A DNA stretch of 21,763 nucleotides from Mnemiopsis leidyi (GCA_000226015.1 JH156231.1:304414-326176), one strand, 5' to 3'; positions 9,201-17,135 are shown, numbered from the stretch's first letter. A program made the numbers and translations. The notes: a model not told the origin generated them from the sequence alone.

Positions 9201-11042
9201 ACAAAACTACTTACTCAGTATTCAGTATGTATGCCATTTAAAGTTTTGATTTATGAAATATCATGTAAACGAGATATTATCGCCGGCTCTTAAATTCAGA
9301 TGACTGAAGACTGTGATATTTTACTTTAGAATACAAGATGTCGGTAAGACAATCTTGATAGCTATGATAATGAAAAATGTAATATTTTCTGAAACGTTAG
9401 ATTAACTGCGATTCTAACTTGTTGTACTAACAAAAAGGTTATTTCAACATTCATCGTCCTCCTTATAATCAAACTTTCAAAGAAGGCTATATTTACTACA
9501 CCTTGAGTATTAAAATTTAGTTGCTTCCATTGTACTTTTTATATACTATCCAAAAACGTTTAAGAATTTGTCCAGACGTACTTGAGAGCCGTTCACAGGT
9601 TATGTAATCACCTAGGGGGGGGTGGGTAAGGACTTAAATAAGGAGGGGGGTTTGGTCGTAAATACTGCCACAATAACTTAATGAATTCTTGTTCAAGATG
9701 TTTCCTTTATTTGTTCGAAAATTGCACTTCTTCAGCCAATTTTCTCGACAATTATAATGGCTATCTAACACAAATCAAGATATTTTTGACTGATTTCTGA
9801 CATTTTCTTTGGTCCATAGGGTGAACATCGAGAGCAGTGTTACGTGTAATTCTAAGAAGAAGGATAACATTAATCATATCTTAGTTTAGTGCGACAGGAT
9901 TGACAAGTTGCAGGAAATTGGACACTCGCTCAGACGTAGATTTTAGCTTAATCTATATCTGTACACTGTGTACATTCTGTATACATTTTGTTGAGGCGTG
10001 AGCGGTTAAACAGTTGCAAATGATAAGAAGAGATGATAATAATTTGAAATAATTGCGATTAGTTTCTTAGAATGTAACTACTGTACATGATCATTGCTTT
10101 AAATTACAACCACAAAGCGTGAACAAGGTTTTTCTCTGCCGCTGTATGATTTGACCATAAACGGCGTCCAAAACTGTTGATATTTTAGGATTCCCACAAA
10201 ATTCCACACAGTAAAATTAGCCTAAGAGCCTTCAATCATAATGTAAGAAAATGAGATGTAATAGAATCGCAGATAAGGTCTCCAGATGTTACCTCACAAT
10301 CTGTTAATGTAAAAGATTGCATGAAAGGAATGCTTCTAACGAGTTTCTGATATATAATCAAATTGATGTTGCTGGATAAATGCCAATTTGGCACGCGCTT
10401 CCGCCGAACAGCAAATTTAAAGCCCCATGTGGTTGCACGTACGTCCATACACTTCCTGTTTAGTTTTGTGTACACGTACGAGTATTTCTACTGTGCAGTA
10501 TGCGGCGTTATACTTGTTTCGCCACCCTTAATTATATTTGTCACCCTTGATTATATTCACTGACTAACGTTTTACCCCAGATATTTGGACCGGTGATGCA
10601 GATAAGTTCCTTCAAGGATACAGACGAGGTTATAGAACGAGCGAATAACTCCCAATACGGCCTGGCTGCAGCTGTGTTCACTAAGAACGTAGACCGGATG
10701 TATCACATGTGTACCGCTCTTAAAGCAGGGAACATGTGGGGAAACACTTACAACGTCCTTGTACCGCAGGTAATCACGTGTTTTGTTTAGTGCTCTATGT
10801 CATGACAGGATGTAGTAGCAACAGATAGGTGCGATCTACTTTCCACCGATTGATGTTCTAGTTTTATCTAGTTCTTTATTTACTTCTACATTCTCTGATA
10901 TTTAGTTACTCAACATTTCTTTCAGTCTCCATTTGGAGGATTCAAACAGTCGGGATTCGGTCGAGACTTGGGAGAATACGCCCTGAGTCACTACACAGAA
11001 GTGAAATGTGTTTCGATAGCTGTCCCTCAAAAGAATTCTTGA
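69..11042 (+). CDS. ALDH2: Aldehyde dehydrogenase, ALDH1/ALDH2 class, C-terminal three exons (partial gene)
   Basis: Seen: three + strand exons, 69-233, 10581-10769 and 10926-11042, join in phase 0 with GT-AG borders to give 156 residues ending in a TGA stop. The order of motifs ([61 protein letters not shown] at the end) is that of NAD-dependent aldehyde dehydrogenases, which oxidise aldehydes to carboxylic acids. The wording is closest to ALDH2/ALDH1A. By family knowledge, the Glu and Phe around the first exon junction (E/IFGPV) correspond to the NAD-ribose contacts Glu399/Phe401. The Glu of GRELG is Asp here, and the Glu of YTEVK is kept. The catalytic Cys and general-base Glu would lie upstream, outside the window, as would any mitochondrial signal, so ALDH1 versus ALDH2 cannot be decided. 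The 10.3 kb intron contains an antisense gene. Confidence 0.9.
234..981 (+). other. ALDH intron, left part, no gene seen
   Basis: AT-rich intron DNA with many TGTACA/TACACA-type words. The short open frames here have no recognisable protein. Nothing else is supported. Confidence 0.6.
982..1065 (+). repeat. Degenerate tRNA-like element (tRNA pseudogene or SINE head)
   Basis: GGGCCGG at 982-988 can pair with CCGGCCC at 1059-1065, or less well with 1048-1054. Box A (TAGCTCAATTGG, 989-1000) is intact and gives a D-arm GCTC/GAGC. A T-arm-like GTCGG/CCGAC stem lies at 1031-1047 with a 7-nt loop, but box B (GGATCATACCC) departs from GGTTCGANTCC at several places. The anticodon arm pairs only with a bulge (loop CTAGACA). 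The 3' end carries an extra inverted CGGCAC/GTGCCG. A working tRNA is therefore unlikely; a tRNA-derived repeat is the better reading. Confidence 0.6.
1066..1748 (+). other. ALDH intron between tRNA-like element and minisatellite, no gene seen
   Basis: AT-rich sequence. I saw no AATAAA on the - strand here that would end the neighbouring antisense gene. Short frames at 1090-1272 and 1493-1717 show no recognisable protein. Confidence 0.5.
1749..2164. repeat. 41-bp minisatellite, about ten units
   Basis: Units run from CAATGAGGG through CTGACTACTACC and CAACAGAAAAAC to AAAACAGAC. The leftmost units are the most diverged; one is longer, with extra ATAAAT material. The right units are nearly identical. 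Because 41 is not a multiple of three, the reading frame shifts at each unit. The right-most two units encode the C-terminus of the antisense alpha2-delta-like protein. Confidence 0.95.
2099..5239 (-). CDS. CACNA2D-like: Voltage-gated calcium channel alpha2-delta-like protein, intronless
   Basis: A 1046-residue uninterrupted frame, near the family's usual ~1,100. Order seen: signal peptide 1-17 ([17 protein letters not shown]), VWA_N region to ~225, VWA ~229-410, Cache-like region ~460-700 with a second Cache-like motif later ([12 protein letters not shown]), then a Cys-rich tail resembling the VGCC_alpha2 region ([10 protein letters not shown]-x-[13 protein letters not shown]). Family role: extracellular subunit that traffics and tunes Cav channels, anchored by GPI or a C-terminal segment. 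MIDAS is degenerate: DMSGT (235-239) for DxSGS, GAAN where vertebrate proteins have GITD, and FTDY for FTDG. The gabapentin-site RRR is HRFR (214-217), keeping the first and third Arg. Many N-glycosylation sites. The hydrophobic C-terminus (1026-1046) is minisatellite-encoded. Vertebrate family genes have dozens of introns; this has none and sits antisense in an ALDH intron, which suggests retroposition. CACHD1 is the alternative. Confidence 0.85.
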   Translation of the reverse strand: MGRLLAVLCILLAIVSGEDGSDQLESVDNVAVSIGVGLDRFMGRWFDVPSITKIYSTQSYDTFTGSEILQNIRKNVTKQFEHSEKVLKSIRKSALESFYNYTGDTDDFDFLERFRYITHKGHNMSYYKTPNFKRKVSVSNSSVVIPTDVYYNWPEVRETILWTANMDRAFKANWSPNLTGSATTLQYIGTPHGVMRTYPSYYTPRVGKWVTYDHRFRIWYAVGAVESKKVVFLMDMSGTLAVRSGKLMREMAVNLIKTIISDEDYISVLPFKEKVEPICCGAEMVRARSRIKNILIEQIRNIKPQGAANLTEAIRTGIEVLNNSRNLDVCHSTLILFTDYTQRDIVNIFKSYNIEPSVKIVIMQVGQDVLFASDLREAAAELNGFHAQIEDMSDISPTILKLTSQLYTSVVDDDDLQVKSTPMYRDASTEEYITTLVVPVVTTKPANWTRPSSLQQHQGSFLGVAAVDIEAKSLGQYPLSIARGCYTITVDQKGSVLYHPVLYKVKEGIEFDQKLHLYSYLNDGATMKRVEQGMVFQNFSEPAEMLYVEVSDSSVSKKNRSFANKYFFNVLAAINGTTSLLHICSTQTLAFPGKTNVQKKPVKEVLPSNLGPQLDMSRDTAYCSYSTLTLAELRNVTENETVEEFISRKWQFPECHGFAYEIFDDIYMVSRYLSRYLETKSMLSVTTAAGSRFKVTQENKLVRTNSPSTRDRYTRLISLVTNSKNTAMLSVTDVTGSTSDSKIFELSRVIYHEQSNSYPLMVSVRISGARLKDIIEESLRQTGRDYGGSRYLVDENGFIVAASADDSSGKHIAKLFPRLMKVLLEKGIFNLFNHTECYFSCEDVYPENTIPVKSRAESLSQYLHFSTLTSVGNLLLSVVTLAANLLSRLLFLFLNSPLSASVLSEPVEDWKSIKIDLTCCQTHPFMARNFSVKVEEVSSLEADSTCSETYKYSSVPDTNLLLVWVWCSTPPCTCQGPHYNLDTISGQVLNPCSESDENYNPVSHCREEHKQEYSVQERSGTNRLSVCYVFLLVVVSPHWSVLFFCW
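5256..5276 (-). promoter_or_regulatory. Short upstream ORF in the leader of the alpha2-delta-like gene
   Basis: ATG GCA GAA TTG ATC ACA TAA ends 16 nt before the main ATG. If it is in the mRNA it could reduce initiation. A cttcccag acceptor-like site lies about 20 nt farther upstream, so the leader may be spliced. Confidence 0.35.
5300..7440. other. ALDH intron, likely including the upstream region of the antisense gene; no coding seen
   Basis: About 2.1 kb of AT-rich DNA without a credible exon on either strand. The one frame of size (5977-6201, -) has no recognisable content. It contains a 29-bp tandem duplication (6576-6633). Confidence 0.5.
6576..6633. repeat. 29-bp tandem duplication
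   Basis: 6576-6604 and 6605-6633 share the frame TAATTA-n-ACC-n-CATTGTCT-n-CGGTATG with a few differences. A short local duplication with no assigned role. Confidence 0.7.
7455..7487 (+). other. Possible first exon ([11 protein letters not shown]) with consensus donor
   Basis: An ATG in good context (GAAAATGGC), with an in-frame TAG just upstream, starts eleven codons that end at AAA/GTAAGT, a consensus 5' splice site. I found no convincing partner exon downstream on the + strand, so this could be chance. Confidence 0.2.
7500..8228. other. ALDH intron, no gene seen
   Basis: AT-rich; a frame at 7902-8120 (-) has no family signature. Nothing else supported. Confidence 0.5.
8229..8509 (-). other. 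Possible short spliced transcript with a 60-nt intron
   Basis: On the - strand, CCCCG/GTAAGC at 8289 and CTCCTCTCTCAG/G at 8230 would bound a 60-nt intron. The frame [11 protein letters not shown] joins in phase 0 to [12 protein letters not shown] across it. A second consensus donor (CCG/GTAAGT) lies at 8508. The block is less AT-rich than its surroundings. No homology recognised. It could also be a decayed tRNA-derived repeat (GGCTGAGTGGT is present on the + strand). Confidence 0.2.
8560..10560. other. ALDH intron, right part, no gene seen
   Basis: About 2 kb of AT-rich DNA. It holds short ATACCATA repeats near 9090 and one G-rich patch (9615-9650). Frames at 10236-10475 and 10363-10563 overlap each other on opposite strands and resemble nothing known. 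Confidence 0.5.
9615..9650 (+). other. G-rich patch, G-quadruplex capable
   Basis: G8, then T, then GGG, then GG and finally G6 within 36 bases, in otherwise AT-rich DNA. Enough G-tracts exist for an intramolecular quadruplex in the host-sense (ALDH) RNA. Confidence 0.45.
10581..10769 (+). CDS. ALDH2: ALDH exon b (penultimate)
   Basis: 63 codons from IFGPVMQ to NVLVPQ, between TTTACCCCAG and GTAATC, phase 0 at both ends. It includes IFGPV and [14 protein letters not shown], which are diagnostic for this class. The segment AGNMWGN replaces the usual AGTVWxN. Confidence 0.93.
10926..11042 (+). CDS. ALDH2: ALDH last exon
   Basis: 38 codons plus TGA, preceded by a TTTCAG acceptor. [20 protein letters not shown] and the terminal VPQKNS match the C-terminal oligomerisation strand region of ALDH1/2 proteins. 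Confidence 0.94.
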   Translation, partial: SPFGGFKQSGFGRDLGEYALSHYTEVKCVSIAVPQKNS

Positions 11043-11440
11043 GTTATTTTGGCCGTCATCGAGAACTCTGTCAGAGCCTTGCTTTTTGCAAAAACCTACT
11101 TTTGACCAAATTACCAAGTGACAATAACTATTGTACTCTTTTGAGTTTTTAACCGTAGAGATATAGAGCTAAAAATCAACCGTTTTATCGCATGTTTACA
11201 ACTTATATGTTTTACATTTTGGTCATATTAATTATTGTGTTCACATTGAAATATAACTTGAAATACTTTAAGCACTTCGTGGCTTTTATTGGTAATTCTA
11301 TCCGTAGTGTGACAGGATTTACGCAACTTAAATATTCTATACTCTAGTTTCCTTTCGTTTAATTAGCGCATTGATTATTGCGGCACGATATCCGGTATCG
11401 CTTGTCACCATTATCAGGGAAATTAATTCAGTAATTAGAG

Positions 11441-11446
11441 AATAAA
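11441..11446 (+). promoter_or_regulatory. Candidate poly(A) signal of the ALDH gene
   Basis: First AATAAA hexamer noticed downstream of the ALDH stop, about 400 nt away. No transcript evidence; AT-rich DNA makes chance hits likely. Confidence 0.35.
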
Positions 11447-11496
11447 AACAAGGTTTAACTAAGAACTAAAAATCTGGCATTACAAAATCGCAATTA

Positions 11497-11604
11497 CTAT
11501 TCTTCTCTCCGGCCGACTAAAACCCTGGCAGCTGATTGGCGTTTCGGGTCCGCACATTTACTGGTTTCTTGAATATCTTCCACAGGCAGCAAGCTGTTTT
11601 CAAT
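11497..11604 (-). CDS. Candidate terminal exon of a - strand gene (35 codons)
   Basis: After a good acceptor (CAATATTTCAG), 35 codons IENSLLPVEDIQETSK... to GRREE run to a TAG stop. A - strand AATAAA lies at 11284-11289. The composition is polar and protein-like. It could be an alternative end of the neighbouring SFSWAP-like gene, but the phase-1 donor near that gene's stop does not join it in frame; a weak phase-0 GTGAAC donor upstream would. The + strand is also open here, so chance is not excluded. Confidence 0.28.
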   Translation of the reverse strand: MENSLLPVEDIQETSKCADPKRQSAARVLVGRREE

Positions 11605-11609
11605 CTGAA

Positions 11610-12466
11610 ATATTGACGGCTAAAATGGCAGTCTACTGTCTACTTCATGAAAATGCTTGCATGATATCAAATACGTGTAATGTGTAAAATGACAATACAG
11701 ACAGCCAAAATAGATTGTATTATTTCAGTCGGCAATGCTACTTTAAAGAACGTACGTGCGAGTCCGCGCGAACCATTTAATGGCACACAAATTTCGTTAA
11801 TCTTGCTAGTACAAAAAGATGATTCTCTAAACTTCAGTCCCGTCTTGAGAATATTTTAGCCTTATCATGGTGGCGAAAGTCAGTCATAACAATTTGTGAT
11901 GTCTGAATGGTATAAAATTGCTCAAAAGGAAGTACTGTTGTGTCTAATGTGTTGACTAACACAACCATGTTTACAAACATTTGTAACGGGTGAACACATA
12001 ACAATACCAACACGAAAATGCTTACCTTAGGTCTCCAATTGGTTTAAATTATAATGTTCTTCTTTAGTGCATATTACAAAATTTGCGGTCGAAAAAATTG
12101 CTACTAAACTAGCAATTCGCAATTTATCAGCTTCAAAACAAATTACATATAGGGTTGAATTACTTCAACTTTTAATTGTCAGATTAATTTGAGAGGACTT
12201 ACAAATTAATTGATATTAGTGCAGCTCTCGTCAACTCTTCTTTTCTCTGCTACTTTCTGACAAAATAAAAGATCGTCAATTGCTAAAACTACGGAACGAA
12301 AAAATTTGACGAACGAAGCAAATGTCTACATTTTACCACCCGGACAAAATACTTAAATCAATGTTGGCGGGCGAAGTCGGTCGACTAAAAATCGAGGTTC
12401 CAAGTGATAAATTCTTCTTAAACACAAATATGCATCAATTGTAAGTTGTACAAGGTGACAAGAGGA
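11610..12466. other. Convergent spacer / 3' region of the SFSWAP-like gene
   Basis: AT-rich, no coding seen. A - strand ATTAAA variant poly(A) hexamer lies near 12173-12178, about 290 nt beyond the SFSWAP stop. Confidence 0.4.
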
Positions 12467-14459
12467 TCAACAAGCCATACCTTTCTTTTTCTTTTTCGAC
12501 TTCTCCGAGTGACCGTTCACTTTTTCCTCAACTTTCTTCTTAGTTTCTTCAGCCCCATCCTTACTCTTTTTCGACTTCTTAGCCTGCAGCTTGGCTTCAA
12601 TTTGAGCCAACTCTCTCTCCATAGCCAATCTTTTCTCTTCGTCCATCTTGGACTCCTTCTTCCCCCCTTTAGCCAGGTTTTCCTTAACACTTTGAGAGCG
12701 TGTACTGGATCTTGTTTCCCGGGAGGTTTTATCGGAATTCCCGTCTTTCTTTTCGGGGTGTTTGTCACGTTTGTCTTTTTTGGAGTTCTTGTCGGATGTT
12801 TTGGATCGCGGACTTTTATCGTGCTTTTCCCGCAACTTTTTCTTCTCTTCTAGCTTATCCTCAATCTCCTTCAGCAGTTCGATCTTACTGAGCTTTCTCA
12901 TTTTCTCTGACATCCACTCCTCGGTGTCACTTTTCCGTGGTGGCGTGAGCTTCCTACGTTTGTCCTCTCTGTGTTCTGTTTTCTGTTTCTTCACGCTGGA
13001 CGATCTCGATTCTGATCCCGAAGATTTGTCTTCTCTTTTTCTGGATCGCTCCTTTTTCTTCTTTTTGTGTCTAGATGGACTTTTGGACCGGCTTCTTCCT
13101 CGACTTGCCTTGTGTTTTTTGTGTTTCCGCTTGGAACTGCCATCAGATATTTCTCCCTCTTCCGGTAGCTCTTCCTCTTTTTTCTTCAGCATTTCCTCCT
13201 TCTTCCTCAACATTTCTTCTCTCTTGACAAGTGCTTCTTCCCTCTGTCGCAAATCTTCCTTTTCCTGCCGCTGCTTTTCATATAGCTCCTCTTTATCTGA
13301 CCTAAAGTCACTTGAGTGTGGAGTTTCAGAACCTCGGGCCCGAGACCCGCTGTATGACCTAGTTCTTGTTCTCGACCTTTTTGGTGATCTACTTTTGGTT
13401 CTGGATCTTCGACGCTTTACCGAGGTAGATCTGCTTCTTGATTTTACAGGGGACTGGTTTCTGGAGCGTTCAGAGTCTTTTCGGGATCGACTTTTGTTGG
13501 AGCTATTGGGTGAGGCGGTAGGTATGATAGCTGTTTCTTTTCGAGCAGAGTTAGACCTGCTTCTTGATCTAACTGGAGATTGAGACGGAGACCTGCTCCT
13601 CTTGCCGTCTAAATCGTACCGGGAGTCGATGTCACTGTCGTCACTAAAGTGTTGGACCAACGGCTTCCCTTTTGTCTCGGAGTCTACAGACTCCACATCG
13701 CTGTCCGCTTCATGTCTCTGGGGAGTCCGGGAGTACTGCTTTATTTCCGGAGTTTGTGTCCGGTCGTCTTCCGGAGTTCGGCTGGGAGAGGGTGTTCTTT
13801 CTGCGGTTTCCTGGGTATAAACAGGGGTTTTTGAGGGACTGTCTGGATAAGAGTCTGACTGAGGAAGAGGAGGTGGGGAATCATGGTCACTGTCTAGAGG
13901 GTGTGGAGATTCCTGGGTGCTAGGGAGACTCTGGGAGACTGTGGCAGTTTCCAGAGACGTACTTTGAGAGACTGGGCCCACGTAGGAATCTGTTTGAGAA
14001 GAGGAGTCTGGTGGACCAACCGGGCTGGGACTCCGGGATATTTGTCCTGGAGGTGAACTAGACGCGAGTGCTGATGATTGCGTTCTGCGTTCGCTCTCCT
14101 CTGTACCCTCTTCTTCATCTTCACTGGAGGACTGATTAAAGACTGTGCTGTCTACAGTCGTGGTAGGTTTGGGCAACTGGCTGGTCTTCGATCTGATCTT
14201 TATCGGAGCGACGTTCAGTTTTACACGTTTGTTGCGAAACTTCTGTATCAAGTATTGGTAATAGTTGTGGTGTTCGTTACCAGGATTGACAAAGGCAAAT
14301 CTAGTGTCCTGTTTTTGCTGAACTTTCCTTTCGAAGGAATCTCCGTTTTTGACGACATATTCAGCCAGTTTGGTGATTATTCCTTTTTGCTCGGCATTTG
14401 GAGAAGGTGGACGTTCCATGTCATGGCACTCCTCGGGTTCTTCAGTAGTTATGTGCACC
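12467..14459 (-). CDS. SFSWAP: SFSWAP exon 9 (SURP2 and RS/Lys-rich tail)
   Basis: 664 codons after acceptor TTTCCTCAG: SURP2, the LNVAPIKIRSK segment also found in vertebrate SFSWAP, acidic and Ser/Pro-rich stretches, SR repeats (SRSRSNS, RSRTKSRS), a long Glu/Arg/Lys helix and a KKKKKGMAC end. Long open frames on the opposite strand (12762-13583 and others) are low-complexity shadows. Confidence 0.93.
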
Positions 14460-17135
14460 CTGAGGAAATTACAGTTAATCACACTAAATAAAAACTAAAT
14501 TGGGGGTTCTGAGCAAACAAACTCAAAGCTACAAGATCTGGCATGTGAATCGTATCCTGTAGCTTTGAGTTTGCTTGCTTACAACCCCCAATGTACATCA
14601 ACAAATGAGCCTTATATGGCAGTGCTGTACATTGTACAAGGACCAGTGTGTAAAAACACTTGGTTCTGCTGCCAACAACAACTAAATAAAAACTCCCAAT
14701 ATTTCCTGATAGTGCCCGCAGTTCTATTATATCTACATACTCTTCATCGGGGGGTGGAGGAGGAGGAGCGTTGGGGATGGAGAAACCTTCGTACCCAGCA
14801 GGAGGGACCAGGAGTTGGGGCAGCCCAGGAGCAGGAGGGGGCAGTGCCACAAAACCAGACATTATCAAGTACTGGATTACCTCTGAAATATTTCACATTT
14901 TTAACAGAAATATATTGACGTAGATTTCATTTCTTAGATCTCGTAATTCTAATATTTCTTAAAGTTAACGACAAAAAACCGAGAACTAGTCAAGAAGAAC
15001 GTACCAGGACTGGTGCCGGGAGGTACGGGAATAGGTTTGCTCATGTTGTTAATCATGTTGTGAAGAGTTCCCGGATTTTTCTCTGTCCCTTCCTCATCGT
15101 CAGAGGAGTTTTCAGAGTCGCTAGCTGCGCCGTACGCAGACAATGCAGCTAAACTACTTCCCACCCCTAAGTCAGGATTTTAGAGCATTAAACCCATACT
15201 CAATTTATCTAATAATATGACCGTTATTTTCTGATATACTTTAACTTGCAAAACGATAGAACCACGATCAAGTCACTTAAATAAATAATTTTACTATATT
15301 GATGCTAGATTTCAGATTATCTAAACCAACCTTTCTTGACTTCGCCCGAATGAAGAACTTCTCCGCCTAACTTATTCCACTGTCCTCTATTTTCCTGAAC
15401 CTGGTTTTGTTGTCGCACAAGTTGCTGCTGACGCTCGTACTCTTGAAGCTGCTGCTGCTGCTGACGTTCGTACTCTTGTTGCTTGATCGCCATAGCTGCA
15501 TCATGTTGAGCCTGCTGTTGAGCGCGCTGCTGTGCTTCCTGCTGCTCGGCCACCGTGGGAACCGCCGGTTTTGGTTTCGGTTTTGCCTCACTCTTAACCA
15601 CGATAACCTTCCGTTTTATCGCACTAAGGACGTGCCGGTAAAATGGGTTTAATTCGTGGTCCGGCTCAAGGAAACTGAAAGTGAAATAAATGTTAACTTT
15701 CTTCAACTTTCCTATCATGAGTTGCACTAAACATGAAATATTTTGCTTGTGTGGCAAGGCTTATAAATTTCGAAAAAAGCAGCCAAAAAATCAGATTTCA
15801 GTAAAACAAGAGGAAGTACGAACAGATTGGATATTATGAGTTCTACGAAAAACATTATAGAACAATCGGCAATGCTTACTGAAACTGGGGATTGTCTTTC
15901 TGTTTTGTACGAATAACAAGCTCTGTCTGAAGATTTTGTGTGCTCAAAAACCCCGCAGTTTTTTCTATTATCTTGTAATGCTTGATTGTTGTTGGCTGCG
16001 GGATTGCTGTTATTTCTCTGTTCTCTTCTCAAAGTAATCTTGCGGGGGTAAATGGGCAAAAAACTCCTCACTTTTTCTGCTAGTTCTAAAGCTTTGTAAG
16101 CAAAAATTAAAAATTTACATATCAAGGTAAAATACTGTGGCAAATAGTACTGGCAAATCACATCAAAAATATGATTAACAAAACATATGGTGATAATGCT
16201 TAAAGCGTTAAATACCGTAATGACTCCATCTGGTAGTGCTAGCTTCTTGTCCGGTACATAAACTTCCTCTGCTATTGACGAAGGCTGGGACACGGACTGA
16301 GCGCCACTTTCTGAAATGCAACTTTTACAGAAAATGTTGAAAATTGTTATGCATCTTGTGAAAAACCAAAAGAAAATACACAAACAAAAAGTTTAGAAAA
16401 AAGGTAACACCGATGAGCTATGAATGGAAGCCACGACGGTTGTACAGCAAATAAGTAGCTAACAGCAGAAAACTTGAACGCTACCGGTAGGTTTCTGGTA
16501 ACTGAAGCCAACTTGAAGGTACGGTCCTCCAGCTTCTTTCTTGTTGTTGAATCTCTTCTCTTCCTCCTCTGAGAAAAATAGTAGTCAGCAATTTGAGCAC
16601 GTCCATGCTTTAACGTTAAGTGAAACTAAAACAATGTGGACGACAAAAAGGCAAAGCTTACTTTACCTAGATAAGCTTCAAACTCTAATTCATCAACAGT
16701 GAGGAACATGAATCTCTCTTTATCTAGTTCCTCTTCCAATTTAGCTTCAACAATATCAACATCAGTGTCGTTTTTTCTCAACCCAAATTCACTCTCCGAA
16801 TAAAGATGACCTCTAACGTCGTATCTGGAGTTATAAGAAACAATGAAGGAAAATTGACATTTAAACACACATTTTGTACTGAAACACCGTTTGAAACTTC
16901 GCTTATTATTACAAAGACAATTTTAACTGAAAAAGGGGAGGTTCAATTATATGGTTTAATTTCAATAGCACTGAACTGTTATATTGAACATGGAATACCT
17001 GTCGATTAAATTGGAACTATCACCCATCCAAGGAATGAGAGTGACACCTTCGTTCACCATGACTGCGTTCTCCGGATCCGCAAAGAGAGTGACAGCTGAC
17101 CCATTGACACCCAATTCATAGTCAGAATGGGACAT
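12467..17135 (-). CDS. SFSWAP: SFSWAP / suppressor-of-white-apricot homologue, nine exons
   Basis: Exons (transcript order): 17135-16999, 16824-16667, 16568-16485, 16310-16216, 15995-15880, 15674-15331, 15166-15005, 14882-14741, 14459-12467. They sum to 3231 nt with every phase consistent: 1076 residues against ~950 in human. Family role: nuclear SR-like regulator of alternative splicing that in flies represses splicing of its own transcript. Domains seen: DRY_EERY region 1-120 (LIPWMGD, LIDRYDVRGHL, VGFSYQ), SURP1 ~164-215 (HYKIIEKTAGFL, FLEPDHELNPFY), Gln-rich linker, acidic Ser patch, Pro-rich linker, SURP2 ~441-487 (KLAEYVVKNGDSFE, NYYQYLIQKF), acidic stretch, then a long RS/Lys/Glu-rich tail. 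SURP1 has Asn and Thr where the usual G..FE Gly and Phe stand. The first ATG follows an in-frame TGA. Alternative 3' ends are possible. Confidence 0.93.
14500..14591. repeat. 34-bp inverted repeat (hairpin) in SFSWAP intron 8
   Basis: Arms 14500-14533 and 14558-14591 match at 31 of 34 positions; two of the three mismatches can be G-U pairs in RNA. The loop is 24 nt. It ends 39 nt before the exon 9 acceptor and brackets most of the branch-to-donor space. Confidence 0.9.
14741..14882 (-). CDS. SFSWAP: SFSWAP exon 8 (Pro-rich)
   Basis: EVIQYLIMSGFVALPPPAPG to PPPPPPDE, equivalent to the Pro-rich linker before SURP2 in vertebrates. Acceptor ATATTTCAG, donor AAGA/GTATGT; only this donor joins exon 9 in frame. 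Confidence 0.85.
15005..15166 (-). CDS. SFSWAP: SFSWAP exon 7
   Basis: GVGSSLAALSAYGAAS, an acidic SDSENSSDDEEGTE stretch, and NNMSKPIPVPPGTSP. Acceptor TGACTTAG, donor CCTG/GTACGT, phase 1 at both ends. Confidence 0.85.
15331..15674 (-). CDS. SFSWAP: SFSWAP exon 6 (second half of SURP1, Gln-rich)
   Basis: FLEPDHELNPFYRHVL completes SURP1. A Lys/Pro stretch and a Gln-rich coiled-coil-like segment with two QEYERQQQ repeats follow, then GGEVLHSGEVKK. Acceptor CACTTTCAG, donor AAAG/GTTGGT. Confidence 0.9.
15880..15995 (-). CDS. SFSWAP: SFSWAP exon 5 (first half of SURP1)
   Basis: PTTIKHYKIIEKTAGFL to KDNPQF, 38 codons plus two bases, between ATCCCGCAG and CA/GTAAGC. It lies in a different frame from a long open frame that crosses the same region, so it is easily missed. 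Joining it to exon 6 gives an unbroken SURP domain. Confidence 0.85.
16216..16310 (-). CDS. SFSWAP: SFSWAP exon 4
   Basis: ESGAQSVSQPSSIAEE to LPDGVIT, the linker before SURP1. Acceptor GCATTTCAG. Donor ACG/GTATTT is assumed; GGA/GTCATT nine bases earlier would also keep phase 0 and drop three residues. Confidence 0.75.
16485..16568 (-). CDS. SFSWAP: SFSWAP exon 3
   Basis: 28 codons EEEEKRFNNKKEAGG to GFSYQKPT, matching the end of the DRY_EERY domain (EEYKRL...VGFTY in vertebrates). Acceptor TTTTTCTCAG, donor ACCG/GTAGCG. Confidence 0.85.
16667..16824 (-). CDS. SFSWAP: SFSWAP exon 2
   Basis: Starts after AACTCCAG and continues RYDVRGHLYSESEF, ending with EFEAYL. The donor CTAG/GTAAAG was chosen over the GTAAGC six bases on because only it joins exon 3 in the right frame. 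Confidence 0.88.
16999..17135 (-). CDS. SFSWAP: SFSWAP exon 1
   Basis: MSHSDYELGVNG to SSNLID, with the DRY_EERY hallmark GVTLIPWMGD. Ends CGACAG/GTATTC with two bases of the next Arg codon. Confidence 0.9.

Noticed and set aside
12762-13583. 273-codon + strand frame rich in Ser, Leu and Phe, and neighbours at 12446-12853 and 14078-14491
   Set aside because: Antisense shadows of the RS/Lys/Glu-rich exon 9. The low-complexity coding strand removes stops from the other strand.
14479-14740. Extension of the Pro-rich exon 8 frame into LRALSGNIGSFYLV and beyond
   Set aside because: The frame runs past a GTATGT donor into the hairpin intron. Only the donor at 14741 joins SURP2 in frame.
15727-16383. 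218-codon - strand frame
   Set aside because: Only its exon 4 part (16216-16310) belongs to the SFSWAP protein. The rest is intron and hydrophobic AT-rich translation, and exon 5 inside it uses another frame.
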